Shown here: one piece after another, positions 16,656 through 24,810 of the stretch
Numbering within the stretch: position 1 is the stretch's first letter
Layout: every line of letters begins with the position of its first letter
DNA from: JBBQSU01 sp038234815
GTDB lineage: Bacteria > Planctomycetota > Phycisphaerae > Tepidisphaerales > Tepidisphaeraceae
Direction: 5' to 3'
DNA length: 36,702 nucleotides
NCBI GenBank assembly: GCA_038234815.1
Contig: JBBQSU010000016.1
Span: 1 to 36,702 of the forward strand
Translations under genes and position numbers: made by a program
The notes under the pieces: model-generated
What the model was told of the DNA's origin: nothing
Databases searched by the model: none
The model's input: only the letters and a program-made list of their open reading frames with translations

Positions 16656-17594
16656 CCCCGGGCGGCTCGGACGGGGCATTCCAAGGGCATCTAGTACCAG
16701 AAGCAGGTCGCCCCATACTGCTGCTCGTGTCTCGGGCGTGTACGACCGCAATACATAGGAGGGATGATAGGTCGGCATCAGTTTCATCCCTCGCCAGGCG
16801 TGCCACCGCCCTCGAAGTTTTCCCATCGCTGCATTGTCATTTAACATGAACTGCGTCGCCGGCTTTCCCAGTGTGACGATCACCTCCGGCCGAATCCACT
16901 CCAGTTGTTTCATCAGATAAGGCGTGCAGGCGGCCACTTCATCGATCAGGGGCACACGATTGGCCGGCGGGCGACACTTGACGATATTGGCGATGTACAC
17001 CCGCTGTCGCTCTAACCCCATGGCCACGATCATCTTATCGAGCAATTGTCCGGCCCGCCCGACAAACGGTCGGCCCTGCTCGTCCTCATTTTCACCCGGT
17101 CCCTCACCAATAAAAAAAACGCGCGAGCAAGGATCACCCTCTCCAAAAACGGTGTGCGTGCGAGTTTGGGCCAGCCGGCACTTGGGGCAACCTTTCACTT
17201 CGGAGTTATCGAGTTGGCTGAGCGCGACCTGCCTGGCCTCGGGACTTAGGACCGGGCTGGTAAACGGGGCGATTCTTTCCATGAGCATCGGCCCTTGTAC
17301 GGACAGAGAAAACGCCGGTTGCGCCGTCGAAACCTTGCCGGTTGAAACCGGCGCGGTCGGGCGAGCCGGCGGACGCGCGGGCAAATCCCCCGTCCGAGCA
17401 GCCCGCATGGCAGTCACCACCGCTTGTCGCGCGGCAGTTGCCGATGCCCCCGCAGGCAAGCCCGCGGGCGCTCCGGGCATCGGCCGCGACGAAGATTTCC
17501 CAAAAGCAATCTTCGGGGCCGGGATCACCGGCAAGCCCAAGGCTTTTTCGGCCCGCAGGGCAAGCATCACGCGATGTTTCGTCGGTGCATCCAT
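16653..17594 (-). CDS. Type-4 (Fe-S) uracil-DNA glycosylase with extended N-terminus
   Basis: This enzyme removes uracil from DNA, starting base excision repair. The catalytic domain occupies residues about 130-313: GEGPGENEDEQGRPFVG (164-179) is the water-activating/active-site motif, YIANIVKCRPP follows, and YHPSYVLR carries the HPS loop. Four cysteines typical of the 4Fe-4S cluster are present: C136, C139, C207 and C223. The first 125 residues are Pro/Ala/Gly-rich and look disordered, an extension not found in the compact archaeal enzymes. The ATG at 17594 is chosen over a TTG at 17678. The gene lies upstream of dnaA on the same strand, separated by a terminator-like palindrome. Confidence 0.9.
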   Translation of the reverse strand: MDAPTKHRVMLALRAEKALGLPVIPAPKIAFGKSSSRPMPGAPAGLPAGASATAARQAVVTAMRAARTGDLPARPPARPTAPVSTGKVSTAQPAFSLSVQGPMLMERIAPFTSPVLSPEARQVALSQLDNSEVKGCPKCRLAQTRTHTVFGEGDPCSRVFFIGEGPGENEDEQGRPFVGRAGQLLDKMIVAMGLERQRVYIANIVKCRPPANRVPLIDEVAACTPYLMKQLEWIRPEVIVTLGKPATQFMLNDNAAMGKLRGRWHAWRGMKLMPTYHPSYVLRSYTPETRAAVWGDLLLVLDALGMPRPSRPG

Positions 17595-17708
17595 CGAAGC
17601 GCTGTATCCTAGAACCAGCCCGCGAGGCGTCAACCCGATGAACGCTATCGGATGGCCCGCATCACAATGTGCGAGCAAGAAATATTTCGCGACGGGCAGA
17701 ATTTGATC

Positions 17709-17735
17709 TTGACTCCTGCGCTGAATGTCTAAAAT
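17709..17735 (+). promoter_or_regulatory. Possible sigma-70-type promoter for the DHS-like gene
   Basis: TTGACT at 17709-17714 and TAAAAT at 17730-17735 resemble -35 and -10 boxes, but the spacer is only 15 bases. If used, transcription would start near 17742, giving a leader of about 200 bases before the DHS-like ATG. Confidence 0.35.
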
Positions 17736-17740
17736 GCGAC

Positions 17741-17850
17741 GCTCATAAAGCCACTCCGGCGTGCAATGGCGGGCCTGATCGAACGGTTCGATCCTGCCCG
17801 TAGCCCACCGCGGTGGCTTTTCGCTTTTTTCGAGCGAGAAGCCGCCGGAT
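17741..17850 (+). promoter_or_regulatory. Highly structured 5' leader of the DHS-like gene (attenuator- or riboswitch-like)
   Basis: The region 17595-17942 (348 bp) has no gene but holds competing RNA structures. An 8-bp stem can pair 17747-17754 with 17813-17820 and enclose an imperfect hairpin at 17770-17800 (inner stem 17777-17783 with 17787-17793, perfect 7 bp). The 3' strand of the outer stem can instead pair locally with 17802-17808, giving a hairpin followed by TTTTCGCTTTTTT, like an intrinsic terminator. A third option is a 15-bp stem, 17811-17825 with 17833-17847, using a few G-U pairs. Three alternatives sharing one segment is the usual architecture of transcription attenuators. It did not match any riboswitch class known to me. 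A small RNA ending at 17830 is another explanation. Confidence 0.45.
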
Positions 17851-17942
17851 CAGAACACAACCGTCGATTCTCACCCGCTGGGCATGAAACCGATCAACCC
17901 GCGGCCAAACATCGATCCCCTCTTCTCGAAAGGAAGGTCCTC

Positions 17943-19049
17943 ATGGCCCTGAATAAGAAAGCGATGAAATCCAAGGCAACCGCGCGAGCGAATAAGCGCA
18001 AACTGCTGAAGCAGACCATTGAACACATCGACGTCACCCGGATGCCGGGCATTGTCCAGGTGGTCGATGGGATGCAGAACATGGCCTTTACCTCCCGAGA
18101 TCTGGCCACTGCGGCCCGATATTTCGAGATGATGCAGCGCGACAAGGCCTGCGGGGTGATCCTCACCCTGGCCGGCTCACTCGTCAGTGCCGGCCTGAAA
18201 AAAGTCATCGTCGATATGGTCCGCAACAACATGGTCGATGCCATTGTTTCCACCGGCGCCAACATCGTCGATCAGGATTTTTTTGAAGCGCTGGGCTTTA
18301 AGCATTACGTCGCCGAGGACAAGTACAAGAGTGGAATGTTCGACGGCGAGCTTCGGGAAATGGCCATCGACCGAATCTATGACACTTTCATCGACGAAGA
18401 CGAGCTGCGCGTTTGCGACGAAAAAACGCAGGAGATTTTCGACGGTCTCGAACACCGGCCCCACTCCAGCCGGGAGATCATCGAGCGCATGGGCGAGTGG
18501 ATTGACGAAAACGGCGGGCCGCGCTGCAACGATTCCATCGTCTATGAATGCTTCAAGAAGCGCGTGCCGATCTTCGTGCCGGCGTTTAGCGATTGCTCGG
18601 CGGGCTTTGGCATCGTCTATCACCAAGTTCAGCAGGCCAAGAAGGGCCAGGAGATGGTGACGATCGACAGCGGGAAGGATTTCCACGAGCTGACGCAACT
18701 GAAAATTCACAACCCCAGCACGGGCATTTTCATGATCGGCGGAGGCGTGCCGAAGAACTTCACACAGGACATCGTGGTCTGCGCCGAAGTCCTGGGCCAC
18801 GACGCGCCGATGCACAAGTACGCGGTGCAAATCACCGTCGCCGACGTCCGCGATGGAGCGTTGTCCAGCAGCACCCTGAAGGAAGCCAGCAGTTGGGGTA
18901 AGGTGGACCTGGCTTACGAGCAAATGGTCTTCAGCGAAGCCACTCTGGCCGTACCGCTCATCGTGGGCTATGCGTATCACAAGGGCGCGCACAAAGCCCG
19001 CAAGGGAAGGCGGTGGTCCGACGTGCTGGCCTCCGCGAAAGTGGCGTAG
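17943..19049 (+). CDS. Deoxyhypusine synthase-like protein
   Basis: A 368-residue homologue of deoxyhypusine synthase, which in eukaryotes and archaea uses NAD and spermidine to modify eIF5A. Bacteria lack eIF5A, and bacterial homologues have been linked to polyamine (homospermidine- or spermidine-type) synthesis. Visible motifs are LAGSLVSAGLKKVI, IVSTGANIVDQDF, FMIGGGVPKNFTQD (264-276) and SSWGKVDLAYEQ with the lysine K320 that aligns with the enzyme's covalent-intermediate lysine (human K329). The paired histidines after GGGVPK in human DHS are replaced here by Asn-Phe. The ATG at 17943 is preceded by AAGGAAGG. A structured leader precedes the gene. Product identity remains open. Confidence 0.85.
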   Translation: MALNKKAMKSKATARANKRKLLKQTIEHIDVTRMPGIVQVVDGMQNMAFTSRDLATAARYFEMMQRDKACGVILTLAGSLVSAGLKKVIVDMVRNNMVDAIVSTGANIVDQDFFEALGFKHYVAEDKYKSGMFDGELREMAIDRIYDTFIDEDELRVCDEKTQEIFDGLEHRPHSSREIIERMGEWIDENGGPRCNDSIVYECFKKRVPIFVPAFSDCSAGFGIVYHQVQQAKKGQEMVTIDSGKDFHELTQLKIHNPSTGIFMIGGGVPKNFTQDIVVCAEVLGHDAPMHKYAVQITVADVRDGALSSSTLKEASSWGKVDLAYEQMVFSEATLAVPLIVGYAYHKGAHKARKGRRWSDVLASAKVA

Positions 19050-19510
19050 GCCGCCCGCGGGCGCGGGCGGAGGAGGATTCACGGTCATCTGTTTGGGAAC
19101 GGCGCTGACGATCAAGGTACGGCAACTCATCCGCACCGGCGGAATCGAGCCGAGGGAATACGGCGAAAGCGACGTTCCGCGGAACAGTTGACGCCTTTGC
19201 AGCGTCTTACGATGGCACGCTCGGGCTTTGCGCAACGCGATAGCGCACCGAGCGATGTATGGAACGTCCGTTTTTTAAAAAATAATCGAATGTTGTTGTA
19301 GTTCGATGGTGTCCCCAGCCGATAAGTACATTGGCCTTTGACCTGCTCAACAAATTCTTCCAAGCCTTTATTGGCTATTGTGAAAAAGCGAGCATTCGGT
19401 CATCGGCCTTTTTTGTCGCCGTAATTTCCCCCATCGACCTTTAGGAACCGGCATCCCGGCGCGCGTTTGTGCCCCGGGAACCATGCGATTACAATTCCCC
19501 TCGGAAATCG
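19050..19510. other. Intergenic region with hairpins between the DHS-like and ABC transporter genes
   Basis: About 460 bp without a supported gene. Immediately after the DHS-like stop is a GC-only stem, 19051-19070 (CCGCCCGC/GCGGGCGG), which lacks a following T-tract. A 12-bp palindrome GTTCCGCGGAAC lies at 19174-19185. An AT-rich block around 19270-19290 contains T6A6. Promoter elements for the ABC gene probably lie in the second half, but none was convincing. Short open frames here have no start signal or recognisable product. Confidence 0.35.
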
Positions 19511-21376
19511 ATGTTCAAAGCAATTCGAGAACGGATCAGCCGAATTCGCTCGGTCGTGGCCCCTCCGGCTGTCGAATCGGAGGAGGAAGGTCGCTACAAG
19601 CCCATCGCCTGGCCATTGGTCAGACGGCTGCTGGCGAACCTGGGCCCGTATAAGTGGCAATACATCCTGGGCGTTTCCCTTGGTCTGACCCAGGTCATTC
19701 TCGATATGACCGGCCCGCGGTTTATCCAGGCCATTGTCGACCATTGCACTAATTTTGTTTCAGGCAAAATGCCCGGCGTGAGCGTGAACCAGGCAAGCTG
19801 GCACGTCGCTTCGATCGTCGGCCTGTGGGCGGTGGTCATCGCCGGGTCGGTCACCCTCCAGCGGCTGGCAATGCTCATCATGATTCGCGCTGGTGAAACG
19901 GTGCAGTTTGATTTCCGCCAGCGGATGTTCGCACACCTCCAGGTCCTGTCGATGAGCTTTTATGATAAGACCAGGCTCGGCAGGATCATCAGCCGAATGA
20001 CCAGCGACATTAGCAGCCTGCGCGAGGTCAATGTCTGGGGCATTTTTCACGTCACCGTCAGCATAACCATGATGTTGGTAGCGGGCGCGTCGATCCTGCT
20101 GCTCTCGGATTTCCGTTTGTTTCTGGCCATTGCCTGGCTCCCGATCGTGCTTTTTGCCGTCAACTGGTATTACATCCGATATAGCTCGCGGATGCACCAG
20201 GTAGTCCGCGAGGGCTTCACGCGCGTCAGCACGAATTTGGCCGAAAACATCACCGGGATGCGCGTCGTTACCGCTTTCAACCGGCAGGACGCCAACGTCA
20301 ACACTTTCAACCGCCTGCAAGACGTCAACACCGCCAACAACATCGGCATCGCGCGCTTCAACGGCATTTATCAGCCCATCCTGCAATCCATCGGCTTTAC
20401 CGGCAAGATCATCATCCTTCTGTTTGGCGGATACCTTCTCACCACCGGGCGGATCCGCTCGGTCGGATCGGTCATCGCGACCTATCTCTACTGGGACTGG
20501 TTCATGAACCCCGTCATGATTCTCGGTAATTTCTACAGCCAACTGATGATGGCCATGGCCGGAGCCGAACGGGTGTTTGCCCTGCTCGACACCAAGCCCG
20601 ACGTGGCCGACGTGCCAGATGCCCAGGCGTTGCCCCGCATCACCGGCCGCGTAACGTTTGAAAACGTCACATTTGGCTATAACCCCGATCGTCCCGTTTT
20701 GCATGACGTCAGCTTTGACGCCCAGTGCGGCCAGATGATCGCGCTGGTTGGCTCCACCGGCAGCGGAAAAAGCAGCATCATCTCCCTCATCGCAAGATTC
20801 TATCAGCCACAACAGGGCCGTGTGCTGGTCGATGGCCACGACATCCGGCACGTCACCGGCGAAAGCCTGCACAAACAGACGGGCCTGGTGCTGCAGGTGA
20901 ATTATCTCTTCAGTGGCACGGTCATGGAAAACATCCGCTACGCGCGGCCCGGTACTACCGCCGAACAGGTGATTGAAGGTGCCAAAGCCTTGGGCACGCA
21001 TGACATGATCCAGTCCCTTGCCAAGGGATATGACACCGACGTCGGTGAACGCGGCGGCAACATGAGCCTCGGGCAACGGCAGCTTATCTGCTTCACCCGC
21101 GCGTTCGTTGCCGATCCGCGAATCTTCATGCTCGACGAGGCCACCAGCGCGATCGACACCGCGACCGAGCAGATCGTCCAACGATCGCTCGAAAAACTTC
21201 TCAACGGTCGCACCACTTTCGTTGTCGCTCACCGCCTCAGCACGATCACGCGCGCCGACTGCATTCTCGTCATCGACGCCGGCAAAATCATTGAACGCGG
21301 AACCCACTCCGAGCTCCTGGCGGCCGACGGCAAATACGCCCACCTCTATCAGCAGTTTACCCAGCAGCAGGAATAA
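19511..21376 (+). CDS. ABC exporter half-transporter (MsbA/LmrA-like, fused membrane and ATPase domains)
   Basis: A 621-residue protein with an N-terminal six-helix ABC exporter membrane domain (about 40-350) and a C-terminal ATPase domain (about 380-615); it would work as a homodimer exporting a lipid, peptide or drug across the inner membrane. ATPase motifs are Walker A GSTGSGKS (414-421), Q-loop Q462 in VLQVNYLFSGT, signature NMSLGQRQ (517-524, so SLGQ rather than SGGQ), Walker B IFMLDEATSAID (538-549) and the switch histidine H574 in VVAHRLST. Transport substrate cannot be inferred. The ATG at 19511 is preferred to an upstream GTG at 19469 because MFKAIRERISRIRS is a typical cytoplasmic N-terminus, although its ribosome-binding site is weak. 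It converges on the TVP38 gene. Confidence 0.92.
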   Translation: MFKAIRERISRIRSVVAPPAVESEEEGRYKPIAWPLVRRLLANLGPYKWQYILGVSLGLTQVILDMTGPRFIQAIVDHCTNFVSGKMPGVSVNQASWHVASIVGLWAVVIAGSVTLQRLAMLIMIRAGETVQFDFRQRMFAHLQVLSMSFYDKTRLGRIISRMTSDISSLREVNVWGIFHVTVSITMMLVAGASILLLSDFRLFLAIAWLPIVLFAVNWYYIRYSSRMHQVVREGFTRVSTNLAENITGMRVVTAFNRQDANVNTFNRLQDVNTANNIGIARFNGIYQPILQSIGFTGKIIILLFGGYLLTTGRIRSVGSVIATYLYWDWFMNPVMILGNFYSQLMMAMAGAERVFALLDTKPDVADVPDAQALPRITGRVTFENVTFGYNPDRPVLHDVSFDAQCGQMIALVGSTGSGKSSIISLIARFYQPQQGRVLVDGHDIRHVTGESLHKQTGLVLQVNYLFSGTVMENIRYARPGTTAEQVIEGAKALGTHDMIQSLAKGYDTDVGERGGNMSLGQRQLICFTRAFVADPRIFMLDEATSAIDTATEQIVQRSLEKLLNGRTTFVVAHRLSTITRADCILVIDAGKIIERGTHSELLAADGKYAHLYQQFTQQQE

Positions 21377-21423
21377 CCGGCCGCCGCCGCATTCCTCGCC
21401 TCGCCCGGGCCAATTGATGTCCG

Positions 21424-22164
21424 TCAATCCGGCTGGTCCCCGGTCGTTGTAAGGGGCGGATCGTGCCGAATAGCCTTCCGATGTGCATTGCGCCGATAGA
21501 CGGCAAGCCAGCGGATTCCGAACGGAAGCAACAGAGCAAGGTTCAGCCCGCCCAGCACAGTCCAGAATCGCCAGTCGTCGCGCAGCGGTGAGGCTGCAGC
21601 GACATAGCCCGCCAAAGCCGGCAATCCTCCAATGCCCGTGCCGACCGCCACCGGCAGCAGACGGATCGACGTCAATCCGAACACGTAGTTGCTCAACCCA
21701 AAAGGTATGACGTGCAACAGCCGCACCGCCATCACCGACAGTAATCCGTTATGGCCCAGTTTCTCCATCAGCGCGTGAAGCCGGGCGGTACGCATTTCAA
21801 CGCGGTCATGAAAATAATCCCCGGCCAGAAAGTGCGCAAAACGCACGGTCACCGTCGCGGCAGTCATGCTGCCCACTGTCGCCCAGAAAATCCCCACCGT
21901 CACACCAAAGCCGTACCCGGCCAACACCTGCAACGGCCACACGGGCATCGTCATCACACCAAACAGAACGTACAGCAGCACGAAAACCACCGGTGCCATC
22001 ACGCGCCGGTGGGCAACCCACTGGCGGAAATCGGCTCCGAACGCATGGGGATTGCTGCGAATGGCCTGCCCGGTGGGCGTAAACATCAATAGACCGGCGA
22101 AGAGCAGGATCAATCCCACCAACAGGACCAACAGGACGAGCTTAATGCGGGCCAGGCGGTTCAT
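21424..22164 (-). CDS. TVP38/TMEM64 (VTT/SNARE-associated, DedA superfamily) membrane protein
   Basis: A 246-residue integral membrane protein. Features typical of the VTT domain are VLLYVLFGVMTMPVWPLQVLAGYGFG, VGIFWATVGSMTAATVTVRFAHFLAGDYF and RLLHVIPFGLSNYVFGLTSI. DedA/TVP38 proteins have been tied to lipid scrambling or membrane homeostasis; the precise role here is unknown. The start ATG lies in an ATGA overlap with the stop of the upstream zinc-ribbon gene, so the two are almost certainly translated together. The 27 residues that would extend the frame upstream lie inside that gene and are discarded. Confidence 0.88.
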   Translation of the reverse strand: MNRLARIKLVLLVLLVGLILLFAGLLMFTPTGQAIRSNPHAFGADFRQWVAHRRVMAPVVFVLLYVLFGVMTMPVWPLQVLAGYGFGVTVGIFWATVGSMTAATVTVRFAHFLAGDYFHDRVEMRTARLHALMEKLGHNGLLSVMAVRLLHVIPFGLSNYVFGLTSIRLLPVAVGTGIGGLPALAGYVAAASPLRDDWRFWTVLGGLNLALLLPFGIRWLAVYRRNAHRKAIRHDPPLTTTGDQPD

Positions 22165-22880
22165 CGGTTGGCGTACATGATGTTGCGCATGCCGATCCAG
22201 TAGGCATTGAAAAGATAACCCGCCGCGAGGATTACTTCTGCGCAAAGAAAATACAGATACGTTGTCGCCGACGTTTCAGGCCGAAACCATCGCTCGGACA
22301 AGCCCCATTGATACCCCGCTACCGTCAGCAGCGTGACGACCGCGACCGGAAGATATTGCGCCGCATGGAAATGCAGCGCCCGCAGCGCCACCGGCCGGGG
22401 AATGCGCAGTCCCCGATACCCCGCCTCCCACGCCGTCAGTCTGCTGGCCAATTCGGTCGTGCCATAGATAGACGCATAAATCCCCCACGCGAATAGAAGT
22501 ACCCACCCGGGGCTGATATGTGCCTGCCCCAGGATCGTGCTGAAATACCAATCGGCATGAAGAAACGCCAACAGCGCAAACAGCACCGATGCCAACACCC
22601 AATGCAATCTCGCAAAACGCCTTCCCGCTACGTCGTCGCCCCGCGTCAGCAGAGATCGATAAAACTCAGCCGGCGAAAGCAGCACCCGCGCCGTCGTCGA
22701 TAGCAGGCCACGAGTCCCGCGGGTCTCCCATGCCGTCAGATGACGTCCATCGTCCCCTGCGCTCTCCCGAATCGCCTTCCCGCACTCCGGGCAGTTCGAT
22801 TCAATCGGCAAACCCACCAATACGTATCCGCAGCCTTCGCAGAGCAGATCGGTCTCGGCGGGGATGTGGACTCTCGCCAT
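22161..22880 (-). CDS. Zinc-ribbon membrane protein, Yip1-like
   Basis: A roughly 239-residue protein with an N-terminal zinc ribbon (C14, C17, C30, C33 in CEGCGYVLVGLPIESNCPEC) and a linker, then four to five hydrophobic segments in the last 150 residues with a layout like the Yip1/DUF1282 family. A soluble zinc finger fused to a small membrane bundle is common in Planctomycetota but has no settled function. The open frame runs much further upstream, but the ATG at 22880 gives an N-terminus starting just before the zinc ribbon; the upstream part overlaps the divergent lipoprotein gene and has low-complexity translation. No good ribosome-binding site is visible. It overlaps the TVP38 gene by 4 bp, which suggests a shared membrane function. 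Confidence 0.7.
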   Translation of the reverse strand: MARVHIPAETDLLCEGCGYVLVGLPIESNCPECGKAIRESAGDDGRHLTAWETRGTRGLLSTTARVLLSPAEFYRSLLTRGDDVAGRRFARLHWVLASVLFALLAFLHADWYFSTILGQAHISPGWVLLFAWGIYASIYGTTELASRLTAWEAGYRGLRIPRPVALRALHFHAAQYLPVAVVTLLTVAGYQWGLSERWFRPETSATTYLYFLCAEVILAAGYLFNAYWIGMRNIMYANR

Positions 22881-22941
22881 CGTCATTACCATTATGATAT
22901 GCTCGGTCACCCCAATGTCATTCCGTCCAAACCGCTTCGCC

Positions 22942-23517
22942 ATGCTCCGTAAGAAACGACTGGCCTCCATCTCGGGCCGCGCCGGCTGCCTGTTCGTGCT
23001 CCTGCTTTTGCCAATCGCCTGTGATCGCGCGCCCGCTCCGGCCACCGCTCCGGCCTCATCCCCTGCCACTGCCCCGGCCTCTCCTCCCGCCACGCTTCCT
23101 TCCGCCTGCATCCTGCAGATCAACGACGCCGCCGTTCCTTTCCCCGCGGCCCGGATCCTCATCCAGCACGACGGCGATTCCGTCTCCGCGCTCCTCGTCA
23201 CCGACGAAGCCTCCGACTCTGCGGACAATTCCTTCTACCTATCCATGAATCTCGCCAACGGTCCCGAGGCCAAATTGGACGACGCTGTTTGGGATTTCAA
23301 AGGTGCCGATCGCGTGGTCGAAGATTCGCCCGACGGCATTTTCCTTAAGGGCTGCCAGTATCGCCCCTCGGCCGTCAAGGCCACTTTCCATGACCGCGGG
23401 GCCGTCGTCGTGGTCCATATCATTGGCGAATTTCAGCTCGTCGATCCCACTGACACCAACGCGCCGGCGGTGCTGCGTGTCTCGGCTGACATCGACGCCT
23501 CCGCCCGGCGCCAATGA
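22942..23517 (+). CDS. Small putative lipoprotein
   Basis: A 191-residue protein. The N-terminus is a lipoprotein signal: basic residues, a hydrophobic core and LLPIAC with C27 as the lipidated residue. An Ala/Pro/Thr-rich spacer (about 30-58, repeating PATAPAS-like units) leads to a small mixed domain of about 130 residues that I do not recognise (CILQINDAAVPFPAARILIQHDGDSVSALLVTDEA starts it). It should sit on the periplasmic side of a membrane. The ATG at 22942 fits the signal peptide best; an ATG at 22915 is possible. It is divergent from the zinc-ribbon gene and 54 bp upstream of ribF on the same strand. Confidence 0.65.
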   Translation: MLRKKRLASISGRAGCLFVLLLLPIACDRAPAPATAPASSPATAPASPPATLPSACILQINDAAVPFPAARILIQHDGDSVSALLVTDEASDSADNSFYLSMNLANGPEAKLDDAVWDFKGADRVVEDSPDGIFLKGCQYRPSAVKATFHDRGAVVVVHIIGEFQLVDPTDTNAPAVLRVSADIDASARRQ

Positions 23518-23571
23518 ATTCCCACGCCGGCGGTTCTCTTGTACCGATTGCCGATTACACTTACTTAACTT

Positions 23572-24495
23572 ATGCAGCTTCTCCACGGCATCGAGAGTCT
23601 CAAGGCACTCCCGCCCGGCATGATCCTGTCGATCGGTAATTTTGACGGCCTGCATCGCGGGCATCAGCATTTGCTTGACCACTGCATGGCGCTCCGGCGG
23701 TCCGCAAGCAGTGCCGTAGCCATCGTCACCTTCGAACCCCACCCCCTCACCGTCCTGCGGCCCGAGATCGCCCCCCCGCGACTTACCACCCTCCAGCAAA
23801 AGCGACATGCCCTTCAGCTTGCCGGTGCCGATGTCCTCATCGAACTCGCCCCCACCGCCGATGTCCTTAACCTCTCGGCAGAGCAGTTCTGGCACGTCCT
23901 GCAAAACCACACTCGCCCCAGCCATCTCGTCGAAGGTCCCACCTTCAACTTCGGCAAAGACCGCAAGGGCACCATCGCCTTGTTGAAACAATACTGCCAG
24001 GCCAGCCCAATCACGCTGCACACACTCTCGGCCGTGCAGGCCGTTCTGCTCGACAAGACCATCGTTGACATCAGCAGCTCGATCGTCCGCTTCCTGCTTA
24101 CCTACGGACGTGCCCGCGATGCCGGCATCTGCCTGGGCCGGCCTTACGCCCTGGCCGGCGAAGTGATACACGGCCACCATCGCGGGCGAACCATCGGATT
24201 CCCCACCGCCAACCTCGACTGCCCCCACCAGCTTGTCCCCGCCGACGGTGTCTATGCCGCCCGCTGCCAGATCGACGGGCAATTTTTCCCCGCCGCCCTC
24301 AGCATCGGCTCCATGCCCACCTTCGGCCCCAACCGCCCGCAAATCGAAGCCCACCTCATCGGCTTTTCCGGCGATCTCTATGGCAAAACCATCGAACTGG
24401 AATTGATCGACTGGCTCAGAGACCAGCAAAAATTCCACTCCATCCCCGCACTGCAGGCCCAATTAAACCGCGACATCCAACGCGCAGGTAAATAA
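23572..24495 (+). CDS. ribF: Bifunctional riboflavin kinase / FAD synthetase
   Basis: RibF phosphorylates riboflavin to FMN and then adenylates it to FAD in the cytoplasm. At 307 residues the length is normal. The N-terminal nucleotidyltransferase half has SIGNFDGLHRGHQ (20-32), VTFEPHP and DISSSIVRFLL; the C-terminal kinase half has GRTIGFPTANLD, ADGVYAARC and LYGKTIELELIDWLRDQQKF. No clear Shine-Dalgarno sequence precedes the ATG, but the N-terminus matches relatives. The region after it changes sharply in character, becoming repeat-bearing and AT-rich. Confidence 0.97.
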   Translation: MQLLHGIESLKALPPGMILSIGNFDGLHRGHQHLLDHCMALRRSASSAVAIVTFEPHPLTVLRPEIAPPRLTTLQQKRHALQLAGADVLIELAPTADVLNLSAEQFWHVLQNHTRPSHLVEGPTFNFGKDRKGTIALLKQYCQASPITLHTLSAVQAVLLDKTIVDISSSIVRFLLTYGRARDAGICLGRPYALAGEVIHGHHRGRTIGFPTANLDCPHQLVPADGVYAARCQIDGQFFPAALSIGSMPTFGPNRPQIEAHLIGFSGDLYGKTIELELIDWLRDQQKFHSIPALQAQLNRDIQRAGK

Positions 24496-24639
24496 GATCG
24501 ACTCCCAAGGAAGATCGCCGTGTAGCCCCCCCAGACCCCAAACGGAGACATCGCCCGCAGAAGGTTCCCCAACCAAATTCTCAAAGAAGAAAGCCCCTAA
24601 TCGTTGCGATCTTTTCATCTTTTTCCCCCTGCCTTCCCT

Positions 24640-24666
24640 CTTCGTGCCCTTCGTGTTCTTCGTGGT
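24640..24666. repeat. Three tandem copies of a 9-bp unit CTTCGTGNN
   Basis: The units are CTTCGTGCC, CTTCGTGTT and CTTCGTGGT. Read on the minus strand they translate as Thr-Lys-rich TTKNTKGTKREGR, a spurious peptide that I recall from intergenic regions of many environmental bacterial genomes. It is most likely a dispersed intergenic repeat. Confidence 0.6.
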
Positions 24667-24700
24667 TGGTCCCGGCCTATTTGAATCCTCGCCAAGAAGT

Positions 24701-24730
24701 GGTGCGCAAATGGGCGCCAATTTGCGCACC
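24701..24730. repeat. 30-bp palindrome, copy 1 (operator- or TIR-like)
   Basis: The arms 24701-24711 (GGTGCGCAAAT) and 24720-24730 are perfect inverted repeats; the central 8 bases are also nearly palindromic, with one mismatched pair. It is the approximate reverse complement (28 of 30 bases) of the element at 24811-24840. Possible readings are an operator of the nearby XRE/S24 regulator, a terminal inverted repeat of a miniature element, or a terminator-like hairpin. Confidence 0.65.
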
Positions 24731-24810
24731 AACTTTTAGAAGAAAATAAAAATTTTAAAAATTTTTAAGTCGTTTACTGGCAATGGTTTATCGTTTTTGG
24801 CCCGTTGAAA

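Noticed and set aside
17781..17812. A tRNA-like T-arm (GGTTCGATCC) in the DHS leader
   Set aside because: The five bases on each side of the TTCGATC loop do not pair as a T-stem, and no acceptor, D or anticodon arm surrounds it.
19760..21427. 555-codon minus-strand open frame opposite the ABC exporter gene
   Set aside because: It is His/Asp/Gly-rich, with no domain, and exactly mirrors a well-supported ABC transporter.
23239..24462. 407-codon minus-strand open frame opposite ribF
   Set aside because: Antisense shadow of ribF and the lipoprotein gene; no recognisable motif.
24463..24732. 89-codon minus-strand open frame over the ribF end and repeat
   Set aside because: It runs through the 9-bp tandem repeat and the 30-bp palindrome, has no start signal and overlaps the ribF 3' end.
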